A DNA stretch of 62,858 bases from Clostridia bacterium. GTDB taxonomy: Bacteria > Bacillota > Clostridia > Lachnospirales > Lachnospiraceae. Below, piece after piece: positions 50,331 through 58,063 of this stretch. Location of the stretch: assembly GCA_910575725.1 (NCBI GenBank), contig CAJTFE010000028.1, forward strand, positions 1 through 62,858, read 5' to 3'. How positions within the stretch are numbered: position 1 is the first letter of the stretch; each line of letters starts with the position of its first letter. A model generated the notes under the pieces. That model saw nothing but the letters and a program-made list of their open reading frames with translations, searched no databases and was not told where the DNA came from. The translations under genes were made by a program, and so were the position numbers.

Positions 50331-50858
50331 ATGCCAAACACAAAAACCGGCACAACCTGGGCGCCGGATATACGCCCAGGAGCCATAGAAACATTTACAG
50401 AGACTTACACGCCGGATGGAGGTGGGGAGCAGACTGTAGAGTATAAGCGAGTTGCAGACCACCCTATCTTAAACGGCATCCGGGATATAAAGGCGTTTTT
50501 TACAACCCATGTGGGAGCGGTCTGGTACAACTTGCAGGAGCACAAAACCTTGCTCGCCAAGCTTAATGAGATGGATGCAGAGATGGAAGACTTAAAAAAT
50601 AAAACAAGCAGTTCCACTGTTTTAGATTTAGAATCTACATTTCAATCCGCACCTGTTGGTATGTCACCAGTTCACACGTATGTAAATTCTCAAAATTTGC
50701 CTGATATATCAACGGAATGGAAATATTGTTCTGGATTTGTTACAAAACGGGATAATTCAAATGGCGGCATTGTCCTCTTTGGGCGTCTTAACAGGAAAAT
50801 GGCTATAAATTCTACCTCTGATGGTGGAGTGACCTGGATTGGATGGGAGATTAAATAA
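50331..50858 (+). CDS. Tail-tip protein 4 (intact)
   Basis: 175 residues, AAAGGAGGG upstream. WAPDIRPGAIETFTETYTPDGGGEQTVEYK, then a helix and a beta-rich tip ending TSDGGVTWIGWEIK. Its N-terminal 90 residues are paralogous to protein 5, but the DNA for PDGGGEQ is GGATGGAGGTGGGGAGC, so the G run is broken and the frame is locked on. Confidence 0.7.
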   Translation: MPNTKTGTTWAPDIRPGAIETFTETYTPDGGGEQTVEYKRVADHPILNGIRDIKAFFTTHVGAVWYNLQEHKTLLAKLNEMDAEMEDLKNKTSSSTVLDLESTFQSAPVGMSPVHTYVNSQNLPDISTEWKYCSGFVTKRDNSNGGIVLFGRLNRKMAINSTSDGGVTWIGWEIK

Positions 50859-50875
50859 TACTAGGAGGAAAAGTT

Positions 50876-51399
50876 ATGGAAAACGTAAAAATAAACGAAA
50901 ACCGTCTGGTGCCGGACATCCGGCCGGAGAATATTGAAACAATCACCGAGACCTATGCCCCATCGGGGGGGGGGGCGAACAGACAGCGACTTATAAAATC
51001 CTAAATGTCCACCCGATCATCAATGGGATATTGGACAAGCTTGCTTTTTTCAGAACTCATGCTGCGGCTGTGTGGTATAACAAACTGGCTGGGAGGACTG
51101 TGGCGGATGAGATAGGGGATTTAAAGGTAAAGATGACACCAACGCCTTTTATCGAAAATTTAAATCTAAAAGCCAATACATTAACCGAAATCACAAGTGA
51201 TAAAATTCCTAATAACGTTATTTATTTTTTTGGCGTATATGGAGCGAGTACTTTTCTCACGGGAGTTGGCGTTACAAACACCGCTGGAAGGGTATACCTT
51301 TCTCCAGATGTGTTTGTAAGTTACAAATACGTTCCTGCGAGTGGATTATGGGCTTTTAATCCAAATGCGGATTTAAGCAGATTTTCTGTATGGACGTAA
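50876..51399 (+). pseudogene. Tail-tip protein 5, out of frame at a G11 tract (phase OFF)
   Basis: ATG 50876 with TAGGAGG reads NRLVPDIRPENIETITETYAPSG, enters G11 (50965-50975) and then runs into TAA at 51002-51004. G12 or G9 would continue as GEQTATYKILNVHPIINGILD to 51399, about 174 residues. It is a paralogue of protein 4, with a different tip. Confidence 0.7.
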
Positions 51400-51473
51400 A
51401 TTTGCATTTAGCCTGTTAAGGAGGTGATGGAAAGATAAGAGAAAATTATATAGTAACCCGTCAACCAGAACCT

Positions 51474-51491
51474 GTGCAGGTTCTATTTTTA
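51474..51491 (+). terminator. Possible weak terminator before the lysis genes
   Basis: AGAACCTG-TG-CAGGTTCT followed by ATTTTT. It lies between tail-tip and holin genes. The stretch 51400-51511 has no gene; an AGGAGGTGATG at 51419 opens only a four-codon frame. Confidence 0.55.
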
Positions 51492-51511
51492 TGCAGAAAA
51501 GGAGAAATAAA

Positions 51512-51967
51512 ATGAATTTTGGTAGTGTAAAAGCAATTGTATTGACTGCATTCGGAGCAGCAGGAAGTTTTATTATTAATGTGCTGCTGGGAGGGTGGAC
51601 AGAAGATTTGCTGACATTGATTATCCTCATGGGAGTTGACTTTGTGATGGGCCTGCTGATTGCCGCAGTCTGGAAGAAAAGCGGCAAGTCAGACAGCGGA
51701 ACACTTAACAGTATTTCGGCATGGAAAGGGCTGATCCGGAAAGGATGCTCTTTGCTGGTGGTCATGGTGGCTTATCGTCTGGATGTGACATTGGGAGTGT
51801 CTTATATTAAAACAGCGGTAATTATGGCCTTTATTGCAAATGAGGGAATCTCCATTGTTGAAAATTATGGAATTATGGGCGGCCCTATGCCGAAAGTATT
51901 AAAACGAGCTTTGGAAGTATTGCAGGAAAAGGCTGACGGAGCAGGAGAGGAGGAAGATTATGAGTAA
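51512..51967 (+). CDS. Phage holin
   Basis: 151 residues from ATG 51512 (MNFGSVKAIVLTAFGAAGSF) with AAAGGAG. Hydrophobic helices at about 7-25, 32-52 and 80-115; DFVMGLLIAAVWKKSGKSDSGTLNS and KGLIRKGCSLLVVMVAYRLD are the toxin-secretion/lysis holin pattern. It permeabilises the membrane for the endolysin. Overlaps the next gene by 8 bases. Confidence 0.9.
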   Translation: MNFGSVKAIVLTAFGAAGSFIINVLLGGWTEDLLTLIILMGVDFVMGLLIAAVWKKSGKSDSGTLNSISAWKGLIRKGCSLLVVMVAYRLDVTLGVSYIKTAVIMAFIANEGISIVENYGIMGGPMPKVLKRALEVLQEKADGAGEEEDYE

Positions 51968-52853
51968 GAAAGTAATTGACGTATCGAGTTACCAGGGAGT
52001 GGTTAACTGGTATAAGGTAAAGGCTTCCGGCATCGAGGGCGCAATCCTTAAGGTGATCCGCAAGGATCTGAACCCAGACAAGCAGTTTGAGAATAACTGG
52101 AAAGGATGCGAAAATGCCGGAGTGCCAATTGTCGGAGTGTACAACTACTCCTATGCAACCACCCTGGATAAAGCCAGAGCGGATGCGAAAAAGGTATTGT
52201 CTATCCTGGCCGGCCGCAGGGCGAAGGTTTGGCTGGATGTGGAGGATACTTGCCAGAAGGGGCTGGGAATTACTCTAATCCGTATCATCCAAGCCTACCA
52301 GGAGATCATTGAGAAGGCCGGCTTGGAGTTTGGCGTTTATACCGGCCTGTCATTTTACAACAGCTACATAAAGCCCTGGGCCGGTTATCTGACCTGCAGG
52401 TTTTGGATTGCCCGGTATCCTTCAAGTGCAGCTATGCCGGTGGATAAGCTTCCGTCTGTCATTAAGCAGCCAGTAATCAAGCACAACCTGGAGGGGTGGC
52501 AGTATAGCGGCAAGGGCAAAGTTCCAGGAATTTCCGGAAACGTGGACATGAACCTTTGGTATGGGGAGATTATGAGTACACCAGAAGTACCAAAAAATAA
52601 TCCCTATTCAGCTCCGGATAAAATCCTAAAGCTTAAGCCTATCCGAATGCGTGGTGATGACGTAGGCTGGGTGCAGTATCATTTGATTCGTCTCGGATTT
52701 CTGCCAGACAAAAATAAGAAAGGGAAGAGTAATATTGATAAGGTATTCGGTTCGGTCACAAAAGCGGCGGTCATGGCAGCACAGGCGCATTACGGCATCT
52801 CTGTAGACGGCATTGTTGGAACCATGACGGTGTACGTGCTCCGCTATAATTAA
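51960..52853 (+). CDS. GH25 endolysin with peptidoglycan-binding domain
   Basis: 297 residues. KVIDVSSYQGVVNWYKVK opens the GH25 muramidase barrel with its catalytic aspartate; VWLDVEDTCQKG carries the DxE pair; DMNLWYG closes it at about residue 205. The C-terminal 75 residues (MRGDDVGWVQYHLIRLGFLP, VFGSVTKAAVMAAQAHYGISVDGIVG) are a PG_binding_1 domain. It cuts the glycan strands at lysis. No signal peptide, so it depends on the holin. Confidence 0.95.
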   Translation: MSKKVIDVSSYQGVVNWYKVKASGIEGAILKVIRKDLNPDKQFENNWKGCENAGVPIVGVYNYSYATTLDKARADAKKVLSILAGRRAKVWLDVEDTCQKGLGITLIRIIQAYQEIIEKAGLEFGVYTGLSFYNSYIKPWAGYLTCRFWIARYPSSAAMPVDKLPSVIKQPVIKHNLEGWQYSGKGKVPGISGNVDMNLWYGEIMSTPEVPKNNPYSAPDKILKLKPIRMRGDDVGWVQYHLIRLGFLPDKNKKGKSNIDKVFGSVTKAAVMAAQAHYGISVDGIVGTMTVYVLRYN

Positions 52854-52860
52854 CAATCGG

Positions 52861-52884
52861 TCCTCGGAGTGATCCGAGGACCTT
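52861..52884 (+). terminator. Terminator after the endolysin gene
   Basis: GGTCCTCGGA-GTGA-TCCGAGGACC, a perfect 10-bp stem with GNRA-like loop; it closes the late operon. It also lies after the reversed TIR gene. Confidence 0.85.
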
Positions 52885-52932
52885 AAAAATTGACCGCCTA
52901 AAATAAGGGAGACTGGTGTGGTATAAAAAATA

Positions 52933-53847
52933 TTAGTTAATATTAAATCCCACTTTCTTCAAATCTGATTTTACAGATTTTTTCCATTCATTATTGTTAT
53001 CATATTTATGGTAAAAGATACCTACAATATCTGATGGAAATTCAAACTTTTCATGTGGTTCATATAATACAATTACTTTATCACGTCCTAAAAATCCAGA
53101 GAAAAGTCCCATTTCAAAAATTACATTTTGTCTGGCCCGATAGGTCATAGTCATTGTATGTGTATTGCATACAATGTCATCGCCAGATAACAAAACAATA
53201 GCACATTCAATAGAATTTGCGCAAGTATTTAGTGCATCAAAGATTGTCCGGATTCCACCAGGGGAATATTCCATAAGATCAACAGAATTTAATCCTAGTT
53301 GTTTGATAAATTTATTTACATTATCCAACATATTTTTATTATGCCCATAAACAACAAAAATATTATTTAAAATACTTTTTCTTTTTGTATCAAAATAATT
53401 TTTTATATAACTAGAAATTTTTTCTGGAGACGTGTCTGTTTTGCAAAAATATTGTAAATCAGAATTATTAAATTCAGCTCTAATAACGTTGATTGGCAGA
53501 TTAGATAAAGCAAACACAAAAGCTTCAGGACAGTGTTTTTGTACATAATGATAAAGATCATTTCCGTAATAATGTGTTATTAAATGGCTCCTTAGATAAT
53601 CGGAATAAGTTGCCTGATCAACAGTATCTCTAAGGCAAACATCTAAAATAATTATGTCAAAAGTATAATTTTGTATATTTTTTATAAAATCTTCAGGAGA
53701 AACGGATAGGGTAATTGATAATGAATAGCTTTTGTTCTTGTAGTTTATTCTGCTGATTGCATTACTTAGTCTTTGAATATAGTATTCATTATCATCACAA
53801 ATCAAAACTTTATATTCAAACTTATTGTTATGAATCAAGTTTTTCAC
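52933..53847 (-). CDS. Receiver-TIR fusion protein, candidate defence effector
   Basis: 304 residues, two domains. Residues 13-150 form a response-regulator receiver: acid pocket D18-D19 (LICDDNE), phosphoacceptor D69 (IIILDVC), S115 and K136 (CKTD) are all present. Residues 160-304 match the TIR-like nucleotide-binding effector domain of CBASS/Pycsar TIR proteins (PF10137-type, from memory): NIFVVYGHNK, GGIRTIFDAL, AIVLLSGDD, RARQNVIFEMGLF with likely catalytic E245. That domain degrades NAD+ in relatives. The gene is reversed, has its own promoter and is very AT-rich, beside attR: a lysogenic cargo gene. GTG 53847 or TTG 53838 may be the start; AGGGAGTG favours the latter. Confidence 0.75.
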   Translation of the reverse strand: MKNLIHNNKFEYKVLICDDNEYYIQRLSNAISRINYKNKSYSLSITLSVSPEDFIKNIQNYTFDIIILDVCLRDTVDQATYSDYLRSHLITHYYGNDLYHYVQKHCPEAFVFALSNLPINVIRAEFNNSDLQYFCKTDTSPEKISSYIKNYFDTKRKSILNNIFVVYGHNKNMLDNVNKFIKQLGLNSVDLMEYSPGGIRTIFDALNTCANSIECAIVLLSGDDIVCNTHTMTMTYRARQNVIFEMGLFSGFLGRDKVIVLYEPHEKFEFPSDIVGIFYHKYDNNNEWKKSVKSDLKKVGFNIN

Positions 53848-53883
53848 TCCCTTTATTTTAATCTTTTGGTATTTAATATAAAA

Positions 53884-53912
53884 AGTATATCATCTTAACT
53901 GCATAATTTCAA
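53884..53912 (-). promoter_or_regulatory. Promoter of the receiver-TIR gene
   Basis: Minus strand TTGAAA (53907-53912), 17 bases, TATACT (53884-53889). It allows expression from the lysogen independent of phage late promoters. The stretch to attR is AT-rich without other genes. Confidence 0.7.
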
Positions 53913-53994
53913 TTGTTATTACAAATACTTCCAAAATATTTAAAATTGATATTGTTTTAGTATGGTAATAAATAGATACTCGTCATCAAATTGC

Positions 53995-54019
53995 CTTGTA
54001 TTAATTATATAACTCCAAA
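53995..54019. other. attR: right prophage junction
   Basis: The phage arm CTTGTATTAA-TTAT-ATAACTCC (53995-54016) meets the core CTCCAAA (54013-54019). It is the inverse of the attL arm with three mismatches over 22 bases, so attP is a near-perfect dyad centred on AAAA. Confidence 0.85.
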
Positions 54020-54241
54020 TCCAGTAACAAGCTCCAAATCAATCCCTTCCTCCGCAAAATACCCTTCCTCAATCGCAACATACTGCGGCGCATAGAAGAT
54101 AGAGTGAGCAACCTCGTTAAGGGTAACTTTTGTCAGATCGCCAGAGGCGGCAGGCGTGTCTTTGCCGCTGCAGGCGGCGATTCCAATGGTAATCAGTGCC
54201 AGTGCTGCAGCGGCCAGCATGGCAGGCAGTTTCTTTTTCAT
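54013..54241 (-). pseudogene. N-terminal part of the split substrate-binding lipoprotein
   Basis: Lipoprotein signal peptide MKKKLPAMLAAAALALITIG with lipobox IAAC, then TLNEVAHSIFYAPQYVAIEEGYFAEEG, the start of an NMT1-like binding domain, up to LVTGFG at the core. In the lysogen the frame runs into phage DNA and stops at 54005. The rest of the gene is at 14186-14980. Confidence 0.9.
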
Positions 54242-54390
54242 ATGATATCCTCCTTTTTCCTAATGGTATACCATATGATAAGATTGGAAAAATGTGATAG
54301 CAGGAGAATCAGATAAATAAAAAGCAGCATGGCAGGCAGATATTTTATCGTCAAGTCTTTTGGACAGGCACAGCAAAGGTTCTGCCCCAA

Positions 54391-54816
54391 TTAATAGGTA
54401 TGCCAGAACATATAAGATTCCGGATAAATAAAATGAAGTATCAAAGAAACTGCAGCAATCAGGCAGAAGAGTATGCAGCAGCCTGCTAAAAACCATTTTA
54501 TCCCTTTAACAGCCCCAATCAGTGTCCGGCTGTGGAAAATCGAATCTACTTCCTGGGAAACACGATAGATGGAATCTATTTTTTCATTTGTAAGGGAGTT
54601 TTCTCTCACTTCCTGCACATCAATGTCCTTTACAAGTTCATCCAAGGTCATGTCGAAAAAATCACTCAGCATAACCAATCTGGTGAAATCCGGGTACGAT
54701 TGTGCTGCCTCCCATTTTGAAATAGTCTGCCTTGATACCTGCATTTCCATTCCAAGCTCTTCTTGGGAAAGTCCCTTTTCTTTTCTTAGCTTTAAAAGCT
54801 TTTCATTAAATTTCAT
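54391..54816 (-). CDS. XRE-family regulator with C-terminal membrane helix
   Basis: 141 residues. KLLKLRKEKGLSQEELGMEMQVSRQTISKWEAAQ is a clear HTH_3 domain, then a helical linker and a hydrophobic helix at about 105-131 (IKWFLAGCCILFCLIAAVSLI). Such membrane-tethered regulators are common in Firmicutes. GGAGGAG lies just before the ATG. Divergent from the DUF1266 lipoprotein; target unknown. Confidence 0.85.
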   Translation of the reverse strand: MKFNEKLLKLRKEKGLSQEELGMEMQVSRQTISKWEAAQSYPDFTRLVMLSDFFDMTLDELVKDIDVQEVRENSLTNEKIDSIYRVSQEVDSIFHSRTLIGAVKGIKWFLAGCCILFCLIAAVSLILHFIYPESYMFWHTY

Positions 54817-55104
54817 TTCATAGCTCCTCCTTTTTTTTCAGCCTACAATAAAATGAAGCCGAATTCAACCAATTTAGGCTGGCAATTTGTCAATTTTGGC
54901 GAACATTCCGCAGATTTCCGAAAATAAATCTAATGTTAACGGAAGGTAACAGGTAACGTACGTTACTATTTGTACATTTCGATTTCTATGGATTTCCTTC
55001 CGTATACGTGATATAATCAAAAAATCAGAGATGCAGGCGGATGAGGATGAATTGCCGTCAGCCGCGGCGCTCGCAAAATTATCACTTAAGGAGAGGATAG
55101 GAAG

Positions 55105-56424
55105 ATGAGGAGAGTTGTGAAGAAGCTGACAGCGTTTCTTGCGGCTATGGCAGCCCTGGGCCTTCTTACAGCCTGCGGCAGCTCCAAGGAGGCTGAAGAG
55201 GCAGAAACTGCGAAGCCGTCAGAGATAGAAGAGGCCGCAGAGAGCGAACCCCAGGAGGAGCTTCCGGCGGCGGCAGAGTATACCTCTGCGGACGGCATGT
55301 ATAAGGTAACCCTGCTGGAGGGACTTGAGCAGACGGATCTGCAGTTCCAGTCCAATTCCAGTATGATGGGCCTGGATGCCGGAACAGACCGACAGGGATT
55401 TTCCGCTGTCTGCCTTGGAAGTCCAAAGACAAGCGTACCGGGGAATCCGGCTCAGATGGAGAGCCTGGAGGACTATGCAGACCATGTGGCGGCTCTGGCT
55501 CTGGACGGTACCGGCATAAGCGTGGACTGGACGGATACGGAGGCAGAGGCCTACGAAGGCGCACAGAAGTGTCTGGCCCGGGAGGGCACAGCCAGAAGCG
55601 GCGCAGCTTCGGGTAAGGCTTACGGGTACTATATAGAGACCGGCGACAGCTATTACGCTGTAATGCTGGTGGGCAATGACGGAGATGTGGAGGATGCAAG
55701 AAAGGTTATGAAACTGGAGCTTCTCGAAGGAGGTGCGGCAGCTTCGGGCACCAAGGCATTCTTTAAAGGCATGACAGCCGTTCTGGATACGGTAAACGGA
55801 GCCAGTGTGATTGAGACGGTTAAGACCCTGGAGGATATGGGAGGAGCAGAAAGCGATCTGGCTGTTATCAGCAGTCAGGCGGTTCAGACGCTGGCAGACA
55901 GCTGGGGTGTGGAAGACGCTGCCGGCCTGATGGAGATGGCTGACTGGCTGATGAACGAGGGGCACAACAAGGATGCCTTGGATTACTTAAATGAGTTCGG
56001 CGGAACAAATGCGGCAGATCGGGCGGCGCTGGAAGCAAGCCTGGAAGGGGAGGACGATGAAACCCGGTACAGCGTGCTGATGGCTTATGACGCATGGACG
56101 GCTTACGGGGACGCCGCCATCAGCGCATGGGATCTGAGCCGGCTGTGCACGATCATGGGCTTTGGATATGCCGCTGGTTACTGTACTTATGAGGAAGCCA
56201 TGGACAAAAGCTTAGAGGCAGCCAAGAAGGCGCAGGAATCCTTCGGTTCCTGGGAGGATTTCAACCAGAGCTATCTTTATGGTTATGCTTACTGGATGGG
56301 CGAGAACCTTGAGGATCCGGAAAGCAGTGCGGCAGAGAGAGTCGGTATTTTGGATAATCTGACGGCTCAGACCAACGGCGTATTCTCCGCAGACTGGAAC
56401 ATGGAATTGAAGAAAGAGTGGTAA
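55105..56424 (+). CDS. DUF1266 lipoprotein
   Basis: 439 residues. Signal peptide with lipobox LLTACGSS, an acidic linker, a beta domain at about 50-200, and a C-terminal DUF1266 domain at about 250-430: AWDLSRLCTIMGFGYAAGYCTYEEAM and FGSWEDFNQSYLYGYAYW are its typical blocks. Function unknown; surface-attached. AGGAGAGGA precedes the ATG. The 288-base gap before it holds only its promoter region. Confidence 0.85.
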   Translation: MRRVVKKLTAFLAAMAALGLLTACGSSKEAEEAETAKPSEIEEAAESEPQEELPAAAEYTSADGMYKVTLLEGLEQTDLQFQSNSSMMGLDAGTDRQGFSAVCLGSPKTSVPGNPAQMESLEDYADHVAALALDGTGISVDWTDTEAEAYEGAQKCLAREGTARSGAASGKAYGYYIETGDSYYAVMLVGNDGDVEDARKVMKLELLEGGAAASGTKAFFKGMTAVLDTVNGASVIETVKTLEDMGGAESDLAVISSQAVQTLADSWGVEDAAGLMEMADWLMNEGHNKDALDYLNEFGGTNAADRAALEASLEGEDDETRYSVLMAYDAWTAYGDAAISAWDLSRLCTIMGFGYAAGYCTYEEAMDKSLEAAKKAQESFGSWEDFNQSYLYGYAYWMGENLEDPESSAAERVGILDNLTAQTNGVFSADWNMELKKEW

Positions 56425-56515
56425 CAAAGTCCGGCAGCGGCCTGCCTGCGTCCGGCTGATTTCATATCCATGTACTTTGAGGGATATTACGGAACTCAAA
56501 ATAGGAGACTACGAA

Positions 56516-57238
56516 ATGATCAGAGACATCTTAGACACACATACACATACCTTGGCCAGCGGCCACGCCTACAGCACCATCCGGGAAAATGCCCGGGCTG
56601 CTGCCGAAAAAGGCCTGGAGCTTCTGGCGATCACCGAGCATGCTCCCAGACTGTGGGGAAGCTGCCAGACCATTTATTTCCAGAATCTGAGGGTGGTAGA
56701 CCGCAGGGCATACGAGGTAGAGCTGCTGATGGGAGTGGAATTGAATATTCTGGACGAACGGGGAACCGTGGACTTAGAGCTTCGGGCTTTAAAGCAGATG
56801 GACATTGCCATCGCAAGCCTCCATATCCCCTGCATCAGTCCCGGAAGCAGAGAATTCAATACCCAGGCCTGCATCAATGCCATGAAAAACCCCTTGGTCA
56901 ACATCTTAGGCCACCCGGACGACTCCCGGTATCCGGTAGACCACCGTGCCCTGGTCCAGGCGGCAAAGGAATACGGCGTGCTTTTAGAGCTCAACAACAG
57001 CTCCCTGCGTCCGGGCGGTTCCAGAAAGGATTCCAGGCTCCTTGATATGGAAATGCTGAAGCTCTGTATGGAATACGAGGTCCCCATTGTCATGGGAAGC
57101 GACGCCCATGTAGATACGGACGTGGGACGCCACGACGAAGCATTACAGCTTCTGGAGGAAATGAATTTTCCGGAGCGCCTGGTAGTCAACCGTTCGGTGG
57201 AGGAATTGAAAAAATACGTAAACTGCGGTCAAAAATAA
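56516..57238 (+). CDS. PHP-domain phosphatase/hydrolase (YcdX-like)
   Basis: 240 residues from ATG 56516 (MIRDILDTHTHTLASGH), favoured by ATAGGAGAC and by the family start. DTHTHT, ITEHAP, GVELNI, LHIP, LGHPD, and VMGSDAHV supply the metal ligands of a trinuclear PHP site in order. YcdX-type enzymes are phosphoesterases; the substrate is unknown. Confidence 0.88.
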   Translation: MIRDILDTHTHTLASGHAYSTIRENARAAAEKGLELLAITEHAPRLWGSCQTIYFQNLRVVDRRAYEVELLMGVELNILDERGTVDLELRALKQMDIAIASLHIPCISPGSREFNTQACINAMKNPLVNILGHPDDSRYPVDHRALVQAAKEYGVLLELNNSSLRPGGSRKDSRLLDMEMLKLCMEYEVPIVMGSDAHVDTDVGRHDEALQLLEEMNFPERLVVNRSVEELKKYVNCGQK

Positions 57239-57356
57239 CAGGCAAAACAGTGGACTTCAAGATTTTACTGTGCTAAAATATTTATGTAAAATTTTGTGAC
57301 GAATATGAGAATGAATCGTTGCAAATATCTTTGTTTTGTTATAGAAGGAGAGAGCC

Positions 57357-57653
57357 GTGAATAAGAAGATAAAGACCGAAGCCGTAGATTTTTTGTTTGA
57401 AGCCATACTAAGCCTGGAGAATAAAGAGGAATGCTACACCTTCTTTGAGGATGTCTGTACCATCAATGAGCTGTTGTCATTGTCCCAGCGCTTTGAGGTA
57501 GCCAAGATGCTTAGGGAGCAGAAAACATATCTGGAAATTGCGGAAAAGACAGGCGCCTCCACAGCCACCATCAGCCGGGTAAACCGTTCGCTGAATTATG
57601 GAAATGACGGGTATGATCTGGTATTCGGACGGATTGAGAAGAAGGCGCAGTAG
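57357..57653 (+). CDS. TrpR-like YerC/YecD-family DNA-binding protein
   Basis: 98 residues with a GTG start after AGAAGGAGAGAG. LFEAILSLENKEECYTFFEDVCTINELLSLSQRFEVAKML and EIAEKTGASTATISRVNRSL (helix-turn-helix) are diagnostic of this Firmicutes family of TrpR-fold regulators. No tryptophan genes are near. Ends at a terminator. Confidence 0.92.
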   Translation: MNKKIKTEAVDFLFEAILSLENKEECYTFFEDVCTINELLSLSQRFEVAKMLREQKTYLEIAEKTGASTATISRVNRSLNYGNDGYDLVFGRIEKKAQ

Positions 57654-57672
57654 CAGGATAGGTAAGGAAAAG

Positions 57673-57702
57673 AGGAGTTCTTTTGGGAGAACTCCTTATT
57701 TT
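57673..57702 (+). terminator. Terminator after the YerC-like gene
   Basis: AGGAGTTCT-TTTGGG-AGAACTCCT followed by TATTTTT. Confidence 0.85.
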
Positions 57703-57710
57703 TATGCACA

Positions 57711-57990
57711 CGGACGGAAAGGCTCCTGAAGCTGGCAAAGGAAAAAGGGATACGGATTTCCATGGATGTTTTCATGGACAGAAGAGGCCGGAGATGCATT
57801 CGTGTCAGGCTTCCTCACAGCTCTGGGAAAGGGGTTTTCCCATGAGGAGTGTATGCTGTTTGCCACGGCCTGCTCCGCACAGGTTATCCAGAAGGTAGGG
57901 GCTACTACAGGGATGGAGAATTTCAGAGAAATTGTGCGGTTTATGGAAGAGAACGAACGGGTTGAAGTATACAGAAAAGAACGCCATTGA
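57711..57990 (+). pseudogene. PfkB-family sugar kinase remnant
   Basis: In two frames: 57711-57765 reads RTERLLKLAKEKGIRISMDV, and 57766-57990 reads EEAGDAFVSGFLTALGKGFS, then FATACSAQVIQKVGATTGM. GAGDAFVSGF with the catalytic aspartate is the C-terminal signature of ribokinase-like carbohydrate kinases. The N-terminal two thirds and the substrate site are missing, and there is a frame change, so it is dead. Confidence 0.75.
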
Positions 57991-58000
57991 GTTACATATA

Positions 58001-58037
58001 AAAGCGGCTGCCGCGGTATAAGACGGCAGCCGTTTTT
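58001..58037. terminator. Terminator between the kinase remnant and the methyltransferase gene
   Basis: AAAGCGGCTGCCG pairs with CGGCAGCCGTTTTTT; T run on the plus strand and A run on the other side, so it may serve both directions. Confidence 0.8.
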
Positions 58038-58063
58038 TCATATAGAAGCATGTTTTTTGAATC

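Larger units (their letters stand above)
14981..54012. mobile_element. 39-kb siphovirus prophage with serine integrase
   Basis: Bounded by the CTCCAAA cores at 14974-14980 and 54013-54019; removal restores the substrate-binding gene. It carries integrase, repressor, replication, cos region, terminase, portal, protease, capsid, tail, baseplate, holin and endolysin genes in normal siphophage order, with every structural gene apparently intact except three poly-G interrupted tail-tip genes. It looks inducible. Extra cargo includes a PemK/MazF-like gene, two DNA methyltransferases, a cassette array and a receiver-TIR gene. Confidence 0.95.

Noticed and set aside
49581..51399. Diversity-generating retroelement as source of tail-tip variation
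   Set aside because: No reverse transcriptase or template repeat is seen; the variation signal is homopolymer length.
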